Shown piece after piece: positions 32,898 to 38,885 of a DNA stretch of 38,885 bases (positions are counted from its first letter, which is position 1; each line of letters begins with the position of its first letter). A model generated the notes under the pieces. That model made no database searches, was not told the DNA's origin, and saw only the letters and a list, made by a program, of their open reading frames with translations. The translations under genes were made by a program, and so were the position numbers. The stretch is taken from assembly GCA_023481105.1 (NCBI GenBank), contig JAMCWK010000115.1:1-38885 (forward strand), given 5' to 3'. The DNA is from Acidobacteriota bacterium (GTDB lineage: Bacteria > Acidobacteriota > Terriglobia > Acidiferrales > UBA7541).

Positions 32898-32899
32898 CT

Positions 32900-32945
32900 T
32901 GTAGCTGCAACCTGCGTCCCCCGCTCTTCGGGACGCAGGTTACCA
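32900..32945 (+). repeat. TGTAGCTGC-headed CAACCTGC hairpin, copy 2
   Basis: A perfect 12-base inverted repeat, AACCTGCGTCCC (32909-32920) and GGGACGCAGGTT (32930-32941), stands between the convergent stops of the cyclophilin and mdh genes. On the minus strand it is followed by CTACTTTTTGG, so it may also act as a terminator, mostly for mdh. Confidence 0.85.
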
Positions 32946-32955
32946 CTGTTTCGGC

Positions 32956-33894
32956 CTACAATCCCAGCACGGTCACCAATTCTCGCACCGAAGCCGCCGA
33001 CTTTTGCAGCGCCGCATTTTCTTCTGCCGTCAATTTGATCTCGATGATTTGCTCCACGCCGCGCGCCCCCAGTTTGCACGGCACGCCGACGAACAGGCCA
33101 TTGATTCCGTACTCTCCTTCGAGGTACACCGCGCACGGCAGAATTTTCTTCTTGTCTTTGAGAATCGCTTCCACCATCTCCACCGCCGCCGCCGACGGCG
33201 CGTAGTACGCCGACCCGGTCTTCAGCAGGTTGACGATTTCCGCTCCTCCCTTGCGCGTCCGCGTTACGATGGCTTCGATTTTTTCTTTCGGCAGCAGGTC
33301 GGGCAAGGGAATCCCCGCCACCGTCGAGTACCGCGGCAGCGGCACCATGTCGTCGCCGTGTCCGCCGAGCACGAACGAGTGCACATTCTCCACGCTCACG
33401 CCCAGCTCCGCCGCGACGAACGTGCTCATGCGCGAAGAATCCAGCACGCCCGCCATTCCCAGCACGCGGTTTTTCGAGAAGCCGCTGATCTTGTACGCCG
33501 CCTGCGCCATGGCATCCAGCGGGTTCGTCACCATGACCAGAATTGCATTCGGCGAAAACTTCGCAATCTGCTCGACCACTTGCTTGATGACGTCGTAGTT
33601 CGCTTTCAACAAGTCGTCGCGGCTCATCCCCGGCTTGCGCGGAAATCCCGCAGTGATGACCACGATGTCGCTATTGGCCGTTTCCTTGTAGTCGCCCGTC
33701 GCCGTGGTGATGCCCACCGCGCGCGAGTCCGTCCGCTGAATCGGCCCCGACTCGAGCATGTCCAGCGCCTTGCCCGCCGGCAGGCCTTCCAGAATGTCGG
33801 TGAGCACCACGTCCGCCAGTTCGCGGTCCACGATGCGCTGCGCCGTCGTCGAGCCTACAAATCCTCCGCCTACCACCGTCACTTTTTTCCGCAT
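32956..33894 (-). CDS. mdh: Malate dehydrogenase (LDH-like type)
   Basis: The 312-residue product oxidises malate to oxaloacetate with NAD. It has the GGGFVGS Rossmann loop near residue 9. D33 follows the second strand, as in NAD-specific forms. R86 and R92 bind substrate in [14 protein letters not shown], which separates malate from lactate dehydrogenase. Catalytic H179 is in LGGHGDDM. It matches the group 3/LDH-like MDH of many deep-branching bacteria. AGGAG is upstream of the ATG. The gene is flanked on both sides by CAACCTGC hairpins in the same orientation, with icd upstream on the same strand. Confidence 0.96.
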   Translation of the reverse strand: MRKKVTVVGGGFVGSTTAQRIVDRELADVVLTDILEGLPAGKALDMLESGPIQRTDSRAVGITTATGDYKETANSDIVVITAGFPRKPGMSRDDLLKANYDVIKQVVEQIAKFSPNAILVMVTNPLDAMAQAAYKISGFSKNRVLGMAGVLDSSRMSTFVAAELGVSVENVHSFVLGGHGDDMVPLPRYSTVAGIPLPDLLPKEKIEAIVTRTRKGGAEIVNLLKTGSAYYAPSAAAVEMVEAILKDKKKILPCAVYLEGEYGINGLFVGVPCKLGARGVEQIIEIKLTAEENAALQKSAASVRELVTVLGL

Positions 33895-33933
33895 AGTCGT
33901 ACTCCTAAAGAGCTGATTGCCTTGCCGTGCTTA

Positions 33934-33975
33934 TGTAGCGACAACCTGCACTGTTCTTGGGCAGGTTGGCATCTT
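33934..33975 (+). repeat. TGTAGCGAC-headed CAACCTGC hairpin, copy 3
   Basis: CAACCTGC (33942-33949) and GCAGGTTG (33961-33968) pair around 11 bases. It lies between the 3' end of icd and the start of mdh, both on the minus strand. The orientation matches copies 1 and 2. Confidence 0.8.
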
Positions 33976-33982
33976 TAGTTTC

Positions 33983-35404
33983 CTACCTTGCCGCTAATCT
34001 CGCCTGCATATTCTCAATAATGGCCGACGCGAATTCCGACGTCTTCAGTTTCGTCGCGCCTTCCATCAGCCGTTCCAGGTCGTACGTAACGCGCTTCTGT
34101 TGGATGGTTGTCGCGATGCCGTCTTCCACCAGCCGCGCCGCTTCCGGCCAGCCGAGGAACTCGAACATCATCACGCCCGCCATCATCACCGCCGCGGGGT
34201 TGATGACGTCCTTGTCTGCGTATTTCGGCGCCGTGCCGTGCGTCGCCTCGAAGCAGCCGTACCCGTCGCCGATGTTCGCGCCGGGCGCTACGCCCAGCCC
34301 GCCGACCTGCGCCGCGCACGCGTCCGACAAATAATCGCCGTTCAAGTTCGGCGTCGCCAGCACTTCGTACTCATCCGCGCGCGTCACCACCTGCTGGAAA
34401 ATCGAGTCCGCGATGCGATCGTTGATCAGCAGCATCTTCTTCCATTTTCCGCCGCCGTGCGTCGCGTAGATCGAGTCCAGCACATTTTTCACTTCCTGAC
34501 AGACTTCCTTGCGGAAGGCTTCCGTGGCATTTTCCAGTCCCGGCTCGACCATCGCCGCGTTCTGCTCGATGGTCAGGTTGGGGTTCTTGTCCTTGTTGTC
34601 CACGATCCAGCTTTCGCGCTCGGTGATGATCTGTCCGCGGAACTCATCTTTGGCCAGCTCGTATCCCCAATCGCGGAACGCGCCCTCGGTAAATTTCTGA
34701 ATATTGCCCTTGTGCACCAGCGTCACCGTCTTGCGCTTCGCGCCCAGCGCGTACTGGATCGCTTTCCTCACCAGTCGCTTGGTGCCCGTCGCGGAAATCG
34801 GCTTGATACCCACGCCAGAGTCCCAGCGAATCTGTTTTTTCGTGCCCTTCAGCATTTCGTTGTTCAGGAAATCGAGCAGCCGCTTCACTTCCGGCGTGCC
34901 TTCTTTCCACTCGATCCCCGCATACACGTCTTCCGTGTTTTCGCGATAGATCATCACGTTCATGCGCTCGGGATGCTTCACGGGGGAGGGAATTCCCGGA
35001 ATGTACTTCACCGGCCGCACGCACGCGTACAAATCGAGCAGTTGCCGCAGCGCGACGTTCAGCGAGCGGATGCCACCGCCCACCGGCGTCGTCAGCGGGC
35101 CTTTGATGCCGATGCGGAAATCGCGGATGGCGTCCACGGTATCCTGCGGCAGCCACTCCTTGAATTTCTGGTAGGCCTTCTCGCCCGCAAACACTTCCAG
35201 CCACGCGATGTGCCGCTTCTTGCCGTACGCCACTTCCACCGCCGCGTCGAAGACACGCTGCGACGCCTTCCAGATGTCGCGCCCCGTTCCATCGCCTTCG
35301 ATGAACGGGATAATCGGATTGTCCGGCACCCTGAACTTGCCGTGCTCGTATTGGATTGCACTGCCATTGCTCGGCACTGGTACGCCGCTGTAGGACGCTT
35401 TCAT
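33983..35404 (-). CDS. icd: Isocitrate dehydrogenase (NADP)
   Basis: The 473-residue product is an E. coli-type homodimeric ICDH that decarboxylates isocitrate to 2-oxoglutarate. S114 ([12 protein letters not shown]) matches E. coli S113, the residue phosphorylated by AceK, although no aceK is in the window. Substrate arginines and the NADP-specifying K-Y pair (TAPKYADKD) and Y/R pair (TYDLERLM) are present, so NADP use is inferred. The N-terminus has a short extension of about 20 residues. GAGGAG lies 9 bases before the ATG. mdh follows on the same strand. Confidence 0.96.
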   Translation of the reverse strand: MKASYSGVPVPSNGSAIQYEHGKFRVPDNPIIPFIEGDGTGRDIWKASQRVFDAAVEVAYGKKRHIAWLEVFAGEKAYQKFKEWLPQDTVDAIRDFRIGIKGPLTTPVGGGIRSLNVALRQLLDLYACVRPVKYIPGIPSPVKHPERMNVMIYRENTEDVYAGIEWKEGTPEVKRLLDFLNNEMLKGTKKQIRWDSGVGIKPISATGTKRLVRKAIQYALGAKRKTVTLVHKGNIQKFTEGAFRDWGYELAKDEFRGQIITERESWIVDNKDKNPNLTIEQNAAMVEPGLENATEAFRKEVCQEVKNVLDSIYATHGGGKWKKMLLINDRIADSIFQQVVTRADEYEVLATPNLNGDYLSDACAAQVGGLGVAPGANIGDGYGCFEATHGTAPKYADKDVINPAAVMMAGVMMFEFLGWPEAARLVEDGIATTIQQKRVTYDLERLMEGATKLKTSEFASAIIENMQARLAAR

Positions 35405-35474
35405 GATTTCAGGCTCCTCTGTATGGTATGAAACTCCTTCAAACTTTGGTCACCCCAGGCGTGCCCGCGGCACA

Positions 35475-35505
35475 TGTAGCGGCGGCCTTTAGGCCGGCAG
35501 CTCTT
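35475..35505 (+). repeat. TGTAGCGGC-type hairpin
   Basis: TGTAGCGGCGGCCTTTAGGC continues CGGCAGCTCTT; arms CGGCCT (35483-35488) and AGGCCG (35491-35496). Confidence 0.7.
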
Positions 35506-35763
35506 GGACGAGACTTCTCATGGCCCCTTACGTGTGTTTTCCATCGCGTACGGCGTGAGAATTCTCAGCGGGCTCCTCGATTACACGGGCGTGGCTGCAC
35601 GGGTCATCCGCACTTTCGCGGCTCGTAAGCCGTTGAGTTTATGCCAACTGCACACAAAAATACAGACCCGTGACTCCAGATTTTGGCCCCACATACTCCT
35701 CAGTCCGCCCCTCCTTAGTGCACGCCGCCTTCCTTTCGCTCTCGCGCGGCAACCCGCAATTGG

Positions 35764-35795
35764 CCGAGCCCCGAGGCTCCAGCCTCGGGGGAATT
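35764..35795 (+). repeat. CCGAGCCCC-type hairpin, copy 2
   Basis: CCCCGAGGC (35769-35777) and GCCTCGGGG (35782-35790) pair perfectly around TCCA. The copy at 32129 shares the CCGAGCCCC start and the AGGCT-CAGCC core. Confidence 0.7.
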
Positions 35796-35811
35796 CCGGC
35801 CTGTCCTGTAG

Positions 35812-35859
35812 CTCACGTCCCGTCCCGATGCCGCACAGCGGCATCGGGGCTGACGTGAG
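35812..35859. repeat. Long two-part hairpin at the 3' end of the RutB-like gene
   Basis: Inner arms CCCGATGCCGC (35824-35834) and GCGGCATCGGG (35838-35848) pair perfectly around ACA. Outer arms CTCACGTC (35812-35819) and GACGTGAG (35852-35859) also pair. It starts 9 bases downstream of the RutB-like stop on the minus strand, but there is no T run, so it is not a typical terminator. Confidence 0.8.
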
Positions 35860-35867
35860 GATTCTGG

Positions 35868-36626
35868 TCACCGTTGCAAATTCGCCGCTACGGCTGGCTG
35901 CGTTCCACAGGCTCTGATGAATTCGTCCGAGCCGGAAACCCACCCGAACAGCGTTTGGATGGTCAGGAGGGATGCTTCGTGATTACTTCGTGGGAATCTG
36001 TTCCCGATCGGCTCCCCCGTACAATCCGCCAGCAGCACGCATTGATAGTCTCTGAACATCGCGTCTCGAATCGTCGATTCCACGCATACACTCGTGGTAC
36101 ATCCAGTGAAGATGAGGTATTTGACTGCCAGCTTCTTGAGGATCGCATCCAAGTCAGTTTGATAGAAGCCGCTGAATCGGTGCTTATAAATCACTGTATC
36201 GTCGGCCTGCGGCTTGAGTTCGGGGACAACATCTGTGTTCCATGTGTCTCGGATCAGTATTCGGCTTTCCGTGCCGTCAGGGGCACGAACGGTCTTTCCG
36301 ACGCCCGCCAGCAAGTGCCGCACCCGGTTCGGAGAGCCTTCAGAACCCAGGTTCGAGAGATCGCGATAAAAGCCCATCTTCAGATAAACAATCTTGAGGC
36401 CGGTTTGCCGGGCCGAGGCTAGCACTTTTGCGGTAGGGACGACGGCACGTTGAATCATGGATATATCAATTCCCGCGCGGTCGAAGATGCCGCCCTTCGC
36501 GCCGAAGTCATTCTGCATGTCAACGACGATCACCGCAGCCCCTGCCGTATCGATCGCGATTGGCTCAGGCTTCGCATCGAGTGTGACCACCCGGCCCTTC
36601 ACGTCATGAGAGACATGGTCTGCCAT
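35868..36626 (-). CDS. RutB-like cysteine hydrolase (isochorismatase family)
   Basis: The 252-residue product has the family's triad: D36 (IVVDMQND), K148 (VIYKHRFSGF) and C181 (TSVCVESTIRD), plus the cis-peptide TGCTTS. Long-range resemblance to RutB (YLKMGF; FTGCTTSVCVEST; LFGWVS) suggests a ureidoacrylate or related carbamoyl/amide hydrolase, but no other rut genes are nearby, so a different amide substrate is possible. It starts 24 bases after glnE on the same strand, with GGGGGAGGATC before the ATG, and may be co-transcribed. It is more AT-rich than its neighbours, which could mean recent transfer. Confidence 0.88.
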   Translation of the reverse strand: MADHVSHDVKGRVVTLDAKPEPIAIDTAGAAVIVVDMQNDFGAKGGIFDRAGIDISMIQRAVVPTAKVLASARQTGLKIVYLKMGFYRDLSNLGSEGSPNRVRHLLAGVGKTVRAPDGTESRILIRDTWNTDVVPELKPQADDTVIYKHRFSGFYQTDLDAILKKLAVKYLIFTGCTTSVCVESTIRDAMFRDYQCVLLADCTGEPIGNRFPRSNHEASLLTIQTLFGWVSGSDEFIRACGTQPAVAANLQR

Positions 36627-36649
36627 AGACTTGATCCTCCCCCCGCGAC

Positions 36650-38885
36650 CTAGGACGTAATGACCCGATCATACAACGCGCGAACCTGCTGGCGTGTACC
36701 GACAATCGTCTCTTCCAAATTCCCACCTACCGCCACTTGCCACGTCTTCAGCAGCCGCGCCACGCGCCCCGCCAGCGCCGGTTCCGGCAGACGGTTCGCC
36801 GCGCGCCCAGTGACCATGCGGATGGCGTGGTCAATGCTCCGGTAGAGCAGCGCCGCCTCGCGCAGCGTCCGCGCGCCCGGCGTATCCAGCGCCCCCGCCG
36901 ATTCCAACGCCGCAATCTGGCGCAGCACGTGTCCCGCCGCCGGCGCTACTCTGTACGTCAAGAACAGAAATCCCACCATGTACTCGATGTCGTAGTATCC
37001 CCCGGCGACTTTCTTGAATTCGCCCTTGGGCCGCGCCGCGTCCGTCGCTTTTTCCAGCAGTTTCCGCGTGTGCGCCAGTTGCCGCGCCAGCTCCGCTGCG
37101 TCGCGGAATCGCCCGGCGATCACTTCCTGCGTTTGCCGTATCGCCGCCGTCGCCAACTCCACATTTCCCGCCACCGCTCGCGCCTTCAGAAACGCCACCG
37201 CCTCCCATCCCGCCGCGTCGCCCGCAAAATATTCTCGCAGGTACGCCGCCGACTGCAGCAAATCCCCCTCCGTGCCCCGCGGACGCAGCCGCGTATCCAC
37301 TGGGAAAAGCAGTCCCTCCTGCGTATGACTGCTCACCAGTTGCACAAAGCGTTCCGCCAGTCGCCGCCACGGCTCGCGCTCTTCCGCGGAAAGTTTTTCG
37401 TCCACCACAAAAATCAAATCCGCGTCCGAGCCCACGTCCATCTCGTTCGTGCCCAGCCGTCCCAGCGCCAGCACCGCAAACGGCGCTTCGCTCCAATTTA
37501 TTTCTTGTCCTCTGCCTTTTTCGCCCGTCATCCTGAGCGAAGCGAAGGATCTCTCCTCATTGATCGCAAGTGTCTCCCGCGCCGAAATCCGCAGCGCGCC
37601 CGCTAGCGCTTCGTCCGCCAGCCGCGTAAGTGCCTCAAATGTCTCGAACGGCTCCGACTCCCCCAGCACCGCGCGCACCACAATCGCCAGCAGCCGCCGC
37701 CGGTAGTTCTCGCGCAGTCGCGCCTCGCTTTCGTCGCCCTCCAACAGCGGCCCGCGAAATCCCGTCAGCCCGGCGTCGGCCAGCACGCGCGCCTCGTCCG
37801 GATTTCGCGCGAGCATCTCCACCGTCAAGTCACTGCGTGAAAAAATCTTCGCCGCGCGCGCAATCCATTCCGGATGCGACGTGAGCTGCTCCATGCACGC
37901 GACATCGAGCATCGCCGAGCTCAGAAAACGGCTCAGCCCGCGCCGCGCGTACGCGTTTCCCCCGGCCACTGCCGCCGCCACTCCTTCCGCCACGGCTGGA
38001 AAATCCTGCCGCAAGCGCCGCAGCAGGCCGGTCTCGCCGGGTTCCGACTCGTGCGCCGCCGCGGTATCCGTCGCGTCGCCCTCCTTCCTCGGTCGCACGA
38101 TGCGCTCGTAGATTTCCCGCACTTCGCGAAAATGTTGAGTGATGCGCGAGAGCAGTTGCTCCCGCGCGCCGCGCCCGGGCGTGGGTTCGACGCCGCAGCG
38201 TCGTGCCAGCCGCGCCAGCGCGTCCGGCGCTTCCGGCAGCGTGTGCCGCTGCAAACCGTCGCGCAGTTGCAGTCGGTGTTCCACCTTGCGCAAGAATTGA
38301 TACGCCGTCGCCAGCCGGAAAAAATCCCGCCCGGTCAGAAAACCTTTGTCGTGCAGCCGCTGCAGCGCCACCAGCGTGGACGCCGCCGCCGGCGCCGCCA
38401 GCCACGCGTCTGCTCCGCCGTGCACGCGCTGCAGGCACTGCGCCACAAATTCAATATCGCGAATGCCTCCGGGCGAAAGTTTTACGTTCCATTCCGCGCG
38501 ATGTTTTGCTTTCGCGCCTGTCTTCCGTTTCAGTTCGCGCGTAATTTCCTGCCGCGCGTTCAACACCGCCTCGATGGCTGCGAAGGCGTCGTCCGTCAGC
38601 GTTTCTTTGTCGCGCGGAAACACCTGAGGCTGCATCGCCCGCAAAAATTGCCGGCAGAGTTCCGCGTCGCCCGCCGCGCAGCGCCCCTTAATCAACATTT
38701 GGAATTCCCATTGCCGCCCGCGCTGCCGGTAATACTCCAGAGCCGCCGCCAGCCCCACGGCCACATCGCCTTCGCCGCCCCCGCCCGCCGCGAAGCCGCC
38801 GGCGGCGCCGAAGCCCCCCTCCGCCCCGTCCTCGGCTTCGAGCCCCGCTGGTTCCACGTCCGCTGCGGCATCGACTTCCGCGAGC
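36650..38885 (-). CDS. glnE: Glutamine synthetase adenylyltransferase/adenylyl-removing enzyme (partial)
   Basis: Over 740 codons are present and the frame runs off the window end, so the N-terminus is missing (full GlnE is about 950 residues). The linker domain is marked by KLSPGGIRDIEFVAQCLQ. The C-terminal adenylyltransferase domain has GSDADLIFV and VDTRLRPRG and a following KKVAGGYYDIEYMV helix domain. The enzyme adds or removes AMP on glutamine synthetase in response to PII. Two oddities exist. A short repeat (37527-37555) lies in frame before the second nucleotidyltransferase domain. The first domain near the window edge reads EVDAAADVEPAG where a VDxRLRPxG motif is expected and is followed by a Gly-rich stretch. 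Confidence 0.93.
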   Translation of the reverse strand, partial: LAEVDAAADVEPAGLEAEDGAEGGFGAAGGFAAGGGGEGDVAVGLAAALEYYRQRGRQWEFQMLIKGRCAAGDAELCRQFLRAMQPQVFPRDKETLTDDAFAAIEAVLNARQEITRELKRKTGAKAKHRAEWNVKLSPGGIRDIEFVAQCLQRVHGGADAWLAAPAAASTLVALQRLHDKGFLTGRDFFRLATAYQFLRKVEHRLQLRDGLQRHTLPEAPDALARLARRCGVEPTPGRGAREQLLSRITQHFREVREIYERIVRPRKEGDATDTAAAHESEPGETGLLRRLRQDFPAVAEGVAAAVAGGNAYARRGLSRFLSSAMLDVACMEQLTSHPEWIARAAKIFSRSDLTVEMLARNPDEARVLADAGLTGFRGPLLEGDESEARLRENYRRRLLAIVVRAVLGESEPFETFEALTRLADEALAGALRISARETLAINEERSFASLRMTGEKGRGQEINWSEAPFAVLALGRLGTNEMDVGSDADLIFVVDEKLSAEEREPWRRLAERFVQLVSSHTQEGLLFPVDTRLRPRGTEGDLLQSAAYLREYFAGDAAGWEAVAFLKARAVAGNVELATAAIRQTQEVIAGRFRDAAELARQLAHTRKLLEKATDAARPKGEFKKVAGGYYDIEYMVGFLFLTYRVAPAAGHVLRQIAALESAGALDTPGARTLREAALLYRSIDHAIRMVTGRAANRLPEPALAGRVARLLKTWQVAVGGNLEETIVGTRQQVRALYDRVITS
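37527..37555 (+). repeat. GTCATCCTGAGCGAAGCG-type repeat inside glnE
   Basis: GTCATCCTGAGCGAAGCGAA, ending GGATCTCTC, is a near-consensus copy of the repeat seen at 30805. On the glnE strand it is in frame and reads ERSFASLRMT, the usual translation of this element. Confidence 0.85.

Larger units (their letters stand above)
35405..35867. other. Gene-free region containing three hairpin repeats
   Basis: This is the only gap over 300 bases. It holds a TGTAGCGGC hairpin at 35475, a CCGAGCCCC hairpin at 35764 and a strong stem at 35812. The remaining sequence has short random frames (for example 35504-35917) that run through the repeats and have no start signals or motifs. The stretch around 35620-35700 contains no tRNA, promoter or recognised element; it may be a decayed gene, but I could not identify one. 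Confidence 0.6.

Noticed and set aside
35504-35917. 137-residue plus-strand frame
   Set aside because: It passes through two hairpin repeats and the 3' end of the RutB-like gene and has no motif, so it is spurious.

Overview
The window looks like chromosomal core sequence from a free-living, GC-rich, Gram-negative-type soil bacterium. The best guess is Acidobacteriota. That rests on gene content and on the many short intergenic repeats, and it is inference because no marker such as 16S rRNA is present. There are 38 protein genes (two cut by the window edges), one tRNA, and no integrase, transposase, phage gene or CRISPR array.

Layout. 1-3.7 kb: tail of an acyl-CoA/AMP-forming ligase, then a vitamin B6 block: a MocR/PdxR-type regulator, pdxS, pdxT and a low-molecular-weight phosphatase. 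3.8-5.9 kb: a secreted unknown, a DtxR/MntR-type metal regulator and a secreted double SnoaL-like protein. 6.0-10.4 kb: a coxS-coxL-coxM-coxG molybdenum hydroxylase operon of form II type (AYRGAGR active-site loop). 10.4-13.1 kb: a small unknown, a radical SAM enzyme of the AmmeMemoRadiSam type, a tandem ACT protein and a secreted CAP-domain protein. 13.1-16.9 kb, minus strand: two small unknowns, an RRM RNA-binding protein, tRNA-Phe(GAA) with an almost ideal promoter, and ftsK. 17.1-20.2 kb, minus: RNase J, a RimI-like acetyltransferase and uppP. 20.3-23.3 kb: a polyamine neighbourhood (GlsB-like membrane protein, agmatinase, deoxyhypusine synthase-like protein, pyruvoyl arginine decarboxylase). 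23.5-25.7 kb: a secreted 5'-nucleotidase and a GAF protein. 25.8-29.4 kb: sdhCAB. 29.5-32.9 kb: two tandem secreted M19 dipeptidases and a periplasmic cyclophilin. 33.0-35.4 kb, minus: icd then mdh. 35.9-38.9 kb, minus: glnE (5' end off the window) and a RutB-like cysteine hydrolase.

Functional themes. PdxR-PdxS-PdxT is a complete de novo PLP module with its likely regulator. sdhCAB, mdh and icd give three TCA cycle steps close together. Arginine decarboxylase plus agmatinase make putrescine from arginine, and the deoxyhypusine synthase-like protein probably turns putrescine or spermidine into another polyamine, since bacteria have no eIF5A.

The most distinctive structural signal is not a gene. 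At least 17 short repeat elements of several families sit mostly in intergenic space. Many begin with the tag TGTAG(C/G/A) followed by a hairpin. One repeat lies in frame inside glnE, one forms the C-terminal tail of pdxT, and two same-orientation copies of one hairpin flank mdh. The only gene-free stretch over 300 bases (35405-35867) carries three such elements.
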